Shown piece by piece: positions 15,097-21,114 of a stretch of DNA of 21,114 bases. Position 1 is the first letter of the stretch. Every line of letters begins with the position of its first letter. Both the position numbers and the translations under genes were made by a program. Under the pieces are notes generated by a model. That model was given only the letters and a program-made list of their open reading frames with translations. It was not told the DNA's origin and searched no databases. This DNA is from an uncultured Ruminococcus sp. (GTDB lineage: Bacteria > Bacillota > Clostridia > Oscillospirales > CAG-272). The DNA is taken from the NCBI GenBank assembly GCA_902783705.1, contig CACZSA010000057.1, positions 1 through 21,114 on the forward strand. The letters run 5' to 3'.

Positions 15097-16160
15097 GATG
15101 GATCCTCCAGAATTTCCCGGACGGCGGCGGTGAAGGTTTTCATCTGCTCCGCCGTGCCGACGGTGATGCGGTTGTATGCTGCGATGCGGGGGAGGGAGAA
15201 GTGCCGGACGAGGATGCCGCGCTCCCGGAGCTTTTTGTAGAGCGTCTCCCCGTCGACGGCGGGATGCCGTGCGAAGAGGAAGTTGGTCTTCGAATCGGTG
15301 ACGGCGAAGCCCAGCGCGCGCAGTTCTTCGGCAGCCTGGTCGCGCACCCCGGCGACGGTCATGCAGTTCTGCATGTTGACGTCGTCGTGCGCGAGGGAGG
15401 CCGCCCCCATCGCGAGGGTCATGCGGTTGACATTGTAGGGGTTCGTCGAGTTGCGGAGCGTTTCGAGATCGGCGATCAGGGCGGGCTGTCCGACGGCAAA
15501 GCCGAGCCGCGCGCCCGCGAGGGACCTCGACTTCGAGAAGGTCCGCGTGACGAGGAGATTCGGGTATTCCGGGATGAGCCGGATCGCGCTCTCCCCGCCG
15601 AAATCGATGTACGCCTCGTCGATCACCACGACGCGGGAGGGATCGGAGGCCGCGATGCGCTCGACGTCCGCGAGGGGGAGGAGGAGGCCGGTCGGCGCGT
15701 TCGGGTTGGCGATGAAGACCGTCTTCCCCGGGCGGCGGACGTAGTCCTCGGGATCGAGGGTGAAGTCGTCCCGGAGAGGGATCTCCTCATAGGGAATATT
15801 GTTGACATTGGCGAAGACCGGGTAGAAGCCGTAGGTGATGTCGGCGAAGATCGCCGGGTGTTCCCGGTCGCAGAAGGCCATGAACGCGAAGTTGAGGGCT
15901 TCGTCCGAGCCGTTGACCGCGATGACCATGTCCGGGGTGACGCCGTACCGTTCGGCGAGCGCCTGCCGGAGGGCGAGGGCGGTGGGATCGGAGTAGAGAT
16001 GGGCCCGCGCCGCCTCCTCCCGCGCCGCTTCGACGACCTCGGGCAGGGGCGAATAGGGGGATTCGTTCGTGTTCAGCTTCAGATACTGCATGTCCCGCGG
16101 CTGCTCTCCCGGCACATAGGGGGTGAGCGCGGCGTATTTCTCTGAGAAGAAGCGGCTCAT
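15093..16160 (-). CDS. hisC: Histidinol-phosphate aminotransferase
   Basis: A 355-residue fold-type I PLP enzyme that moves an amino group from glutamate to imidazole acetol phosphate. LNTNESPYSP (29-38), YSDPT, GSDEALN and NPNAPTG are present, and the PLP lysine is K210 in TFSKSRSLAGARLGF. The ribosome site is weak (GAAGAAGAA), which fits translational coupling to hisD through a four-base ATGA overlap. Confidence 0.96.
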   Translation of the reverse strand: MSRFFSEKYAALTPYVPGEQPRDMQYLKLNTNESPYSPLPEVVEAAREEAARAHLYSDPTALALRQALAERYGVTPDMVIAVNGSDEALNFAFMAFCDREHPAIFADITYGFYPVFANVNNIPYEEIPLRDDFTLDPEDYVRRPGKTVFIANPNAPTGLLLPLADVERIAASDPSRVVVIDEAYIDFGGESAIRLIPEYPNLLVTRTFSKSRSLAGARLGFAVGQPALIADLETLRNSTNPYNVNRMTLAMGAASLAHDDVNMQNCMTVAGVRDQAAEELRALGFAVTDSKTNFLFARHPAVDGETLYKKLRERGILVRHFSLPRIAAYNRITVGTAEQMKTFTAAVREILEDPS

Positions 16161-17440
16161 TTCTTCTTCACCTCGCCCCGGATGAGCGCGCTTTTCGCGT
16201 GTCCGGTCAGGCCTTCCTTGCGGGCGAAGAGCGCGACATCTTCGGCGGTGTCCGCGAGCGCGTCCTCGGTGAAGTAGGTGAACTGCATCTTCTTCACGAA
16301 GTCGTCGACGGAGAGCGGGGAGGAGAATTTCGCCGTGCCGCCCGTCGGGAGGGTGTGGTTCGGTCCCGCGAGATAGTCGCCGAGCGCTTCGGGGCAGTTG
16401 CGGCCCATGAAGACGGATCCGGCGTGCCGGACGCGGTCGAGGATGTCGAACGGATTGTCGACCATGAGCTCGAGGTGCTCCGGCGCGATCTCGTTCGCGA
16501 TGTCGACGGCGGCCATGAGGTCCTCCGCGACGATGATCTTTCCGTTTTTATCGATGGACGCCCGCGCGATCTCGGCTCTGTCGAGCAGGGGGATCTGGAC
16601 CTCGAGCTCGTCCCGGACCGCCTCGGCGAGGGCCATCGAATCCGTGACGAGGACGGCGGAGGCCATCCTGTCGTGCTCGGCCTGGGAGAGAAGGTCGGCG
16701 GCGAGGACGCGGGGATCGGATCTGCCGTCCGCGACGACGAGGATCTCCGAGGGACCTGCGATCATGTCGATCGAGACCGCGCCGAAGACCTGCTTCTTGG
16801 CTTCCGCGACGAAGGCGTTGCCGGGTCCGACGATCTTGTCGACCTTCGGGACGCTCTCGGTGCCGTAGGCGAGGGCCGCGATGGCCTGCGCGCCGCCGAT
16901 CTTGAAGATCTTGTCGACCCCTGCGACGGAGGCCGCGGCGAGGATGGCGGGATTGACGCGTCCGTCCCGGCCCGGCGGGGTGACCATCACGACCTCGGAG
17001 ACGCCCGCGATCTTCGCCGGGATCGAATCCATCAGCACGGTCGAGGGATACGCCGCGGTGCCGCCCGGAACATAGAGTCCCGCCCGGTCGACCGGGATCA
17101 CGCGCTGTCCCATGACGACGCCCTCGGGGCCGGTGAGGACAAAGCTGTTTCTGACCTGGCGCTCGTGGAAGCGGCGGATGTTCGCGGCGGCGCGCTCGAG
17201 AACGCGGAGGAATTCCGGCTCCACCGACGCGCGGGCTTCTTCGATCTCCTCCTGCGTCACGGCGAGGTCGGTGAGCTTCACCTTGTCGAATTTCTCGGTC
17301 AGCGCGATAAGCGCGCGGTCGCCGTTCTGGCGGACTTCTTCGATGATGGCGGCGACGGTGGAGGAGACGTCGGTCTCCGGCACGGCGCGCGCGAAGATCT
17401 CCTCCGGGGCGACTTCGCCGAATTTTGCGATGCGGATCAT
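16157..17440 (-). CDS. hisD: Histidinol dehydrogenase
   Basis: A 427-residue zinc enzyme that oxidises histidinol to histidine in two NAD-dependent steps. Zinc ligands Q253, H256 (LLSQAEHD), D355 and H414 (LTGHAKSA) and the catalytic E321-H322 pair (APEHLEL) are all present. GGAQAIAALAYG (182-193) matches the NAD-site region. The length is typical and GGGAGG lies 6 bases upstream. It overlaps hisG by four bases and hisC by four. Confidence 0.97.
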   Translation of the reverse strand: MIRIAKFGEVAPEEIFARAVPETDVSSTVAAIIEEVRQNGDRALIALTEKFDKVKLTDLAVTQEEIEEARASVEPEFLRVLERAAANIRRFHERQVRNSFVLTGPEGVVMGQRVIPVDRAGLYVPGGTAAYPSTVLMDSIPAKIAGVSEVVMVTPPGRDGRVNPAILAAASVAGVDKIFKIGGAQAIAALAYGTESVPKVDKIVGPGNAFVAEAKKQVFGAVSIDMIAGPSEILVVADGRSDPRVLAADLLSQAEHDRMASAVLVTDSMALAEAVRDELEVQIPLLDRAEIARASIDKNGKIIVAEDLMAAVDIANEIAPEHLELMVDNPFDILDRVRHAGSVFMGRNCPEALGDYLAGPNHTLPTGGTAKFSSPLSVDDFVKKMQFTYFTEDALADTAEDVALFARKEGLTGHAKSALIRGEVKKK

Positions 17441-18066
17441 GTCCTGCCTCCCGCGATCTCCCGGGCAAGGCGGGAAATCGCTTCATTCTTGAATTTATGA
17501 CTGGATTTGTTCGCGATGAGGCGCGCGCTGATGGGGAAGACGGTCTCGATGACCTCGAGGTTGTTCTCCTTCAGCGTGGTCCCGGTCTCCACGATGTCGA
17601 CGATGACGTCCGAGAGGCCGACGATCGGCGCGATCTCGATGGAGCCGTTCAGATGGATGATGTCGATCTCCCGGCCCCGCGCGGCGTAGAAGGTCTCGGC
17701 AACGTGGCGGAATTTCGTGGCGACCCGGAGCGTGCGGCGGGGATCGTCCCGGAAATCGCGGGGCGCGGCGACCGCCATGCGGCACTTTCCGATGCCGAGG
17801 TCGCAGAGCTCGTAGACGTCCGGCTCGTATTCGAGGAGGATGTCCCGCCCCGCGACGCCGATATCCGCCGCTCCGCGCTCCACGTAGACCGTGACGTCGG
17901 AGGGCTTGACCCAGAAGTAGCGCACGCCCGCCTCTTCATTCTCGAAGATCAGGCGGCGGCCCGGGTTTTTGATGGAGGGGCAGGGGAATCCCGCCGCCTC
18001 GAAGAGATCGTAGACGTGTTCGCCGAGCCGTCCCTTCGGCAGGGCGACGGACAGCATGTCAGACAC
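17437..18066 (-). CDS. hisG: ATP phosphoribosyltransferase, short catalytic subunit
   Basis: A 209-residue protein that carries out the first, committed step, joining ATP and PRPP. It is the short form, lacking the C-terminal histidine-binding regulatory domain, so it needs HisZ. ALPKGRLGE (8-16), GAADIGVAGRD (65-75) and the PRPP loop DIVETGTTLKENNL (157-170) are present. The start is a GTG at 18066, because GGAGGTGA lies 6 bases upstream; an ATG nine bases further in is less well placed. It overlaps hisZ by 8 bases. Confidence 0.97.
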   Translation of the reverse strand: MSDMLSVALPKGRLGEHVYDLFEAAGFPCPSIKNPGRRLIFENEEAGVRYFWVKPSDVTVYVERGAADIGVAGRDILLEYEPDVYELCDLGIGKCRMAVAAPRDFRDDPRRTLRVATKFRHVAETFYAARGREIDIIHLNGSIEIAPIVGLSDVIVDIVETGTTLKENNLEVIETVFPISARLIANKSSHKFKNEAISRLAREIAGGRT

Positions 18067-19174
18067 GGTAAATCACCTCCCCGTCGATCAGGTCCGCGGT
18101 GGACCGGAAGCTCAGCCGCCCCGCTCCGTGTGCCGCGGCGTAAACCGTCTTTCCCTCGGCGATGAGGGCGGAGACGGCGCGGTGGACGTCGGCGGGCGCG
18201 GTCCCCTCCGGATACAGCAGGAGCACGTCCGCGTCGGCGCCGGGGCGCGTCTCATCGAGGCGTTCGAGCCGGTCGAGGTAGACGGCGAAGCCGACCGCGC
18301 GGTCCCCCCGGTTCATGCGGCGCATCAGCATGTCGTACTGACCGCCGGAGAGGACCGGAGCGGAGACCTCGCGCAGAAAGCCGCGGAAAACGATGTCGTT
18401 GTAGTAGTTCATGTCGCCCGTCACGGAGGTGTCGATCCGGATCGCGTCCGCAAAGGGTGTGCCGGAGAAGACCGAGAGGACGGTTGCAAGCTCTTCCGCC
18501 GCGCCGGGTACGCCGAGGTCGGAGGCGAGCGCGCGGATCTTCGTCAGAGCTTCGGCGGGCTTTCCGGAGGCTTCGACGAGGGCCGTGAGGTGCTCCTCCA
18601 TGCCCGGGGGGAGCGGATTGTCCCGCGCGAGCTCGGCGATGCCGTGGAGGTTCTTGTCGGCGACGCATTTGAGCAGGGCCGCGCGGATCCCGTCGCCCGC
18701 GGGGAGAGGCGAGAGCGCGGCGGAGGCCAGCCCGAGATGCGAGACGTCGAGGACGAAATCGTCCGAGAGGGAGGCGAGGCTTTCGGCGGCGAGCCAGAGG
18801 ACCTCGCTCACGCCGCAGAGGTCGACCCCGCCGATCTGCTCGAGCCCGACCTGCATCTGCTCGCGGTAGCCGGAGGAGCCCTTCGGCGCGCGGTAGACGT
18901 TCTCGTCGTAGCAGAGCTTCGAGACGTCCGGGGAGGTGTCGCGGGTGTTCTTGATGATCGAGAGGGTGACGTCGGGCTTGAGGGCCATGAGCCGTCCGTC
19001 CGCGTCGGTGAAGGCGATGACGCCCTCGGAGACGAGGAAGTCCTTGTTGCGGCTGTAGAGGTCATATTCCTCGAATTTGCGCATGCGGTAGGGCTGGTAG
19101 CCGTATTTCGCGTAGAGCGCGCGGAGCGTGAAGATGATCCGCTCGTCGTTGGTGAAGCTGAAATTCTCTGTCAT
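18059..19174 (-). CDS. hisZ: ATP phosphoribosyltransferase regulatory subunit (HisRS-like)
   Basis: A 371-residue paralogue of the histidyl-tRNA synthetase catalytic domain that forms a complex with short HisG and carries histidine feedback. HisRS-like marks: LKPDVTLSI (65-73), the motif 2-like SGYREQMQVGLEQIGG (101-116), GGQYDMLM (277-284) and AVGFAVYL. There is no anticodon-binding domain of usual synthetase type and the ends fit HisZ. The start MTENFSF at 19174 is preferred over a GTG at 19216, because that GTG lies at the edge of the promoter -10 box. First gene of the operon. Confidence 0.94.
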   Translation of the reverse strand: MTENFSFTNDERIIFTLRALYAKYGYQPYRMRKFEEYDLYSRNKDFLVSEGVIAFTDADGRLMALKPDVTLSIIKNTRDTSPDVSKLCYDENVYRAPKGSSGYREQMQVGLEQIGGVDLCGVSEVLWLAAESLASLSDDFVLDVSHLGLASAALSPLPAGDGIRAALLKCVADKNLHGIAELARDNPLPPGMEEHLTALVEASGKPAEALTKIRALASDLGVPGAAEELATVLSVFSGTPFADAIRIDTSVTGDMNYYNDIVFRGFLREVSAPVLSGGQYDMLMRRMNRGDRAVGFAVYLDRLERLDETRPGADADVLLLYPEGTAPADVHRAVSALIAEGKTVYAAAHGAGRLSFRSTADLIDGEVIYRV

Positions 19175-19205
19175 GAGTGCCTCGCGGGTTTCGTTCTTGT
19201 TTTCA

Positions 19206-19234
19206 TATTTTAGCACGTTAAAGTGATAAAGTCA
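19206..19234 (-). promoter_or_regulatory. Promoter of the histidine operon
   Basis: On the minus strand TTGACT (19229-19234), a 17-base spacer and TAAAAT (19206-19211) are each one base from consensus. The leader to the hisZ ATG is only about 25 bases, leaving no room for a T-box, a his leader peptide or an attenuator. Any control is at initiation or by HisZ feedback. Confidence 0.8.
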
Positions 19235-19295
19235 AGAGAAAAAACGCAGGGGATCGGGGAACCGCGCGCCGAATTTTTGTGCAGAGTGCCGGAAT

Positions 19296-19790
19296 TCAGG
19301 CGCGGATGTGCGCGAACCACGCCTCGATCGCGGTGAACTCCCGCAGATAGCTGCCGCGCCGCTCCTCGTCGATGCCGTTGTAATCCGCGTGACGGGAGAA
19401 GACGTCATACGCCTCCCGGACGGGCAGAAAGCGGGGAACGAGCCCGCGCGCCGCTTCCGCCGGGGTGAGGGACTGCGCCGCCTCCCCGGTGACCGTGCAG
19501 GCAAAGTAGTGGCTGATATAGCGGACCTCGCCGTAGTATTCGGAGAGGGTGAGGAATTCCTCCCCCGCCTCGACGAGGAAGCCGGTCTCCTCGCGGATCT
19601 CTCGGCAGGCGCATTCGGCGGGAGATTCGCCCGGTTCGATGCCGCCGCCGGGGAGGAGGATCCATCCGGTCCGCTGTTCATGGACCGTGAGGAGCATCCC
19701 GTCCCGGATGACGATGCCGCGCGCGCCCTCGCGGGTCTTCGAATAAGGCCAGTACCGGTTCTGACCGAAGATGCTGACTGTTGCTATCAT
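19296..19790 (-). CDS. Nudix hydrolase
   Basis: A 164-residue protein with a full Nudix box at residues 49-71: G49, E55, then REIREETGF (63-71), the Mg-binding set that hydrolyses nucleoside diphosphates linked to another group. The substrate cannot be told from sequence; oxidised nucleotides or ADP-sugars are usual. The N-terminus has an aromatic stretch, NRYWPYSKTR. No clear ribosome site precedes the ATG at 19790, though no better start is in frame. It follows mnmA by 69 bases on the same strand and may be co-transcribed. Confidence 0.88.
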   Translation of the reverse strand: MIATVSIFGQNRYWPYSKTREGARGIVIRDGMLLTVHEQRTGWILLPGGGIEPGESPAECACREIREETGFLVEAGEEFLTLSEYYGEVRYISHYFACTVTGEAAQSLTPAEAARGLVPRFLPVREAYDVFSRHADYNGIDEERRGSYLREFTAIEAWFAHIRA

Positions 19791-19859
19791 GGTGAAGTAA
19801 TAAGTAAAAGTTAAGAAGGAAGAAGTGCGGTCGATTGGCTCCGCAGATCCGGGCGTTTA

Positions 19860-20930
19860 TCAAATCGCGATCGTCCCGCCGCCGAGGAGGTCATCCCCGT
19901 CGTAGAGCACGGCGGCCTGTCCGGCGGTGACGGCGCGGTGGGGCTCGTCGAACGCGATCCGGACGGTGCGCTCACCCGTGGGGGTGACGGTCGCGGGAGT
20001 CTCCTTCTGATGGTACCGCGTGACCGCCATGCAGCGGATCGGACCGGCGGGGACCTCCCCCGAGACCCAGTTGAAGTCCACGGCGTCGAATTCCCGGACG
20101 TAGAGGTCCTCCTCGCGCCCGAGGGTGATCGTGTTGTCGGCGAGGTTCTTCTTCACGACGTAGAGCGGTTCGCTCCATGCGACGCCGAGCCCGCGCCGCT
20201 GCCCGATGGTGTAGTGCACGATCCCGCGGTGACGCCCGACGACCCGCCCGTCCGCGAGGATGAAGTCGCCCGCGGGGTAGTCCTTGCCGGTATAGCGGCG
20301 GAGGAACGTGGCGTAATCCCCGTCTGGGACGAAGCAGATGTCCTGCGAATCGCGCTTTTTCGCGTTGAGGAAGCCGTGCGCCCCGGCGATCTCGCGGACC
20401 TCGGCCTTCTGCATCCCGCCGAGGGGGAAGAGCGTCCGGGCGAGCTGCGCCTGCGTGAGGCAGCAGAGGAAATAGCTCTGGTCCTTCGTCGGATCGGGGG
20501 CCTTTTTGAGGTGATACTTCCCCCGCGCGTCCCGGTCGATGACGGCGTAGTGCCCCGTGACGACGTATTCATACCCGAGCTCGTCGGCGCGGCGCATGAG
20601 GCGGTCGAATTTCAGGTAGCGGTTGCAGTCGAGGCAGGGGTTCGGGGTCCCGCCGTTCTCGTAGCAGGAGACGAACCGGCGCACGACGGCCTCGTCGAAA
20701 TCGGCGGTGAAGTTGAAGACCTGGAACGGGATGCCGATCCTCCGGGCGACGGAGCGGGCGTCCTCGGCGTCCTCGAGGGAGCAGCAGGTGCGCGCGTCCG
20801 CCGGAGCCTCCTCGTTCTGAACGAGGCGCATATTGCATCCGAGGCAGCGGTATCCGGCCTCATGGGTGAGCAGCGCGGCCACGCTCGAATCGACGCCGCC
20901 GCTCATGGCGATCAGGGCGGTTTTTTCCAT
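19860..20930 (-). CDS. mnmA: tRNA-specific 2-thiouridylase
   Basis: A 356-residue enzyme that adds sulfur at position 2 of wobble uridine 34 in Lys, Glu and Gln tRNAs, using ATP and persulfide sulfur. The start MEKTALIAMSGGVDSS at 20930 has CGGAGA 7 bases upstream; the frame stays open above it but runs through the terminator and tRNA region. Present: the PP-loop SGGVDSS (10-16), the catalytic cysteine pair C102 (NPCLDCNRYLKF) and C199 (DSQDICFVPDG), VTGHYA (124-129) and KDQSYFL. Extra cysteines at 49, 50 and 99 make NPCxxC; several Firmicutes MnmA proteins have this form. The C-terminal beta-barrel is complete. Confidence 0.95.
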   Translation of the reverse strand: MEKTALIAMSGGVDSSVAALLTHEAGYRCLGCNMRLVQNEEAPADARTCCSLEDAEDARSVARRIGIPFQVFNFTADFDEAVVRRFVSCYENGGTPNPCLDCNRYLKFDRLMRRADELGYEYVVTGHYAVIDRDARGKYHLKKAPDPTKDQSYFLCCLTQAQLARTLFPLGGMQKAEVREIAGAHGFLNAKKRDSQDICFVPDGDYATFLRRYTGKDYPAGDFILADGRVVGRHRGIVHYTIGQRRGLGVAWSEPLYVVKKNLADNTITLGREEDLYVREFDAVDFNWVSGEVPAGPIRCMAVTRYHQKETPATVTPTGERTVRIAFDEPHRAVTAGQAAVLYDGDDLLGGGTIAI

Positions 20931-20980
20931 GGGAATCTCCGGGAAGTGAGATGGGATCGGGGAAACAAGCGGATGAAAAC

Positions 20981-21009
20981 AAAAAATGCCGATCTCCCGA
21001 ACGGCATTT
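20981..21009 (-). terminator. Terminator downstream of tRNA-Val
   Basis: On the minus strand AAATGCCG and CGGCATTT pair (8 bp) around TTCGGGAGAT, with further T making a six-base run. It lies 31 bases after the tRNA and 50 bases before mnmA, so it separates the two. No clear promoter for mnmA is visible in the gap, so partial read-through is possible. Confidence 0.8.
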
Positions 21010-21040
21010 CCGATGTGCATGTGATGCTTCGACATGCGCA

Positions 21041-21114
21041 TGGGGACGGTAGGAATCGGACCTATGACCTTCTGCATGTCACGCAGACGCTCTAACCAGC
21101 TGAGCTACGCCCCC
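21041..21114 (-). tRNA. tRNA-Val (anticodon GAC)
   Basis: The minus strand gives a full 74-base cloverleaf whose first base is the last base of the window. The acceptor stem GGGGGCG/CGTCCCC has one G-T pair. The D arm is GCTC/GAGC. The anticodon stem TCTGC/GCAGA holds loop GTGACAT, so the anticodon is GAC, reading GUC (and GUU) valine codons. The T arm has loop TTCGATT and one mismatch at the base of its stem. The discriminator base is A, as for valine. CCA is not encoded and must be added after transcription. Confidence 0.93.

Noticed and set aside
19175..19216. Longer hisZ start at GTG 19216
   Set aside because: It lies next to the -10 box, upstream of the likely transcription start, and has no ribosome site; ATG 19174 fits better.
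21041..21114. Attachment site or integrated element at the tRNA gene
   Set aside because: No integrase and no repeat of the tRNA 3' end was seen in the window; the downstream side is a normal terminator and mnmA.

Overview
The window looks like chromosomal DNA of a GC-rich member of the Clostridia (Firmicutes), perhaps an uncultured gut lineage. This is an inference. The grounds are strong GGAGG-type ribosome sites; near-perfect TTGACA/TATAAT promoters with 17-bp spacers; lipoproteins ending their signals in FASC; a Gram-positive-type class A penicillin-binding protein; the short HisG + HisZ form of ATP phosphoribosyltransferase; and a tRNA gene that does not encode CCA. I saw no insertion sequence, phage gene, CRISPR array or plasmid function.

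Layout. (1) Positions 1-3601 hold two divergent genes: a truncated, probable carbohydrate-active protein on the minus strand and a complete GH106-like glycoside hydrolase on the plus strand. They share a 196-bp control region with two opposed promoters and a perfect 12-bp palindrome in one promoter spacer. (2) Positions 3720-7720 hold three plus-strand envelope genes: a class A PBP with a long acidic tail, a small multi-pass membrane protein whose ribosome site lies inside a terminator-like hairpin, and a DUF4430-type lipoprotein under a perfect consensus promoter. A strong bidirectional terminator closes the block. (3) Positions 7830-11284 (minus strand) hold a polar amino acid ABC transporter (lipoprotein, permease, ATPase) followed by ornithine carbamoyltransferase (argF), with a long hairpin before argF. 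(4) Positions 11285-11683 are non-coding and unusual: ten tandem 10-bp units with invariant ATGC, then a run of hexamers, then a perfect plus-strand promoter with no plus-strand gene ahead of it. That promoter points antisense into the his operon. (5) Positions 11684-19234 (minus strand) hold a compact histidine operon, hisZ-G-D-C-B-H-A-F-IE, whose genes mostly overlap by 1-8 bases. It has its own promoter and terminator. A histidinol-phosphate phosphatase is the only enzyme of the pathway not seen. (6) Positions 19296-21114 (minus strand) hold a Nudix hydrolase, mnmA (tRNA 2-thiouridylase), and a tRNA-Val(GAC) gene with a terminator between it and mnmA.

How it fits together. The his operon carries PRPP and ATP to histidinol phosphate and on to histidine. 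The transporter plus argF suggests uptake of a basic or nitrogen-rich amino acid linked to citrulline/arginine synthesis. mnmA beside a tRNA gene is a tRNA-maturation corner. The most unusual material is non-coding: the decamer array, the orphan antisense promoter, and the hairpin that both ends the PBP gene and carries the next gene's ribosome site.
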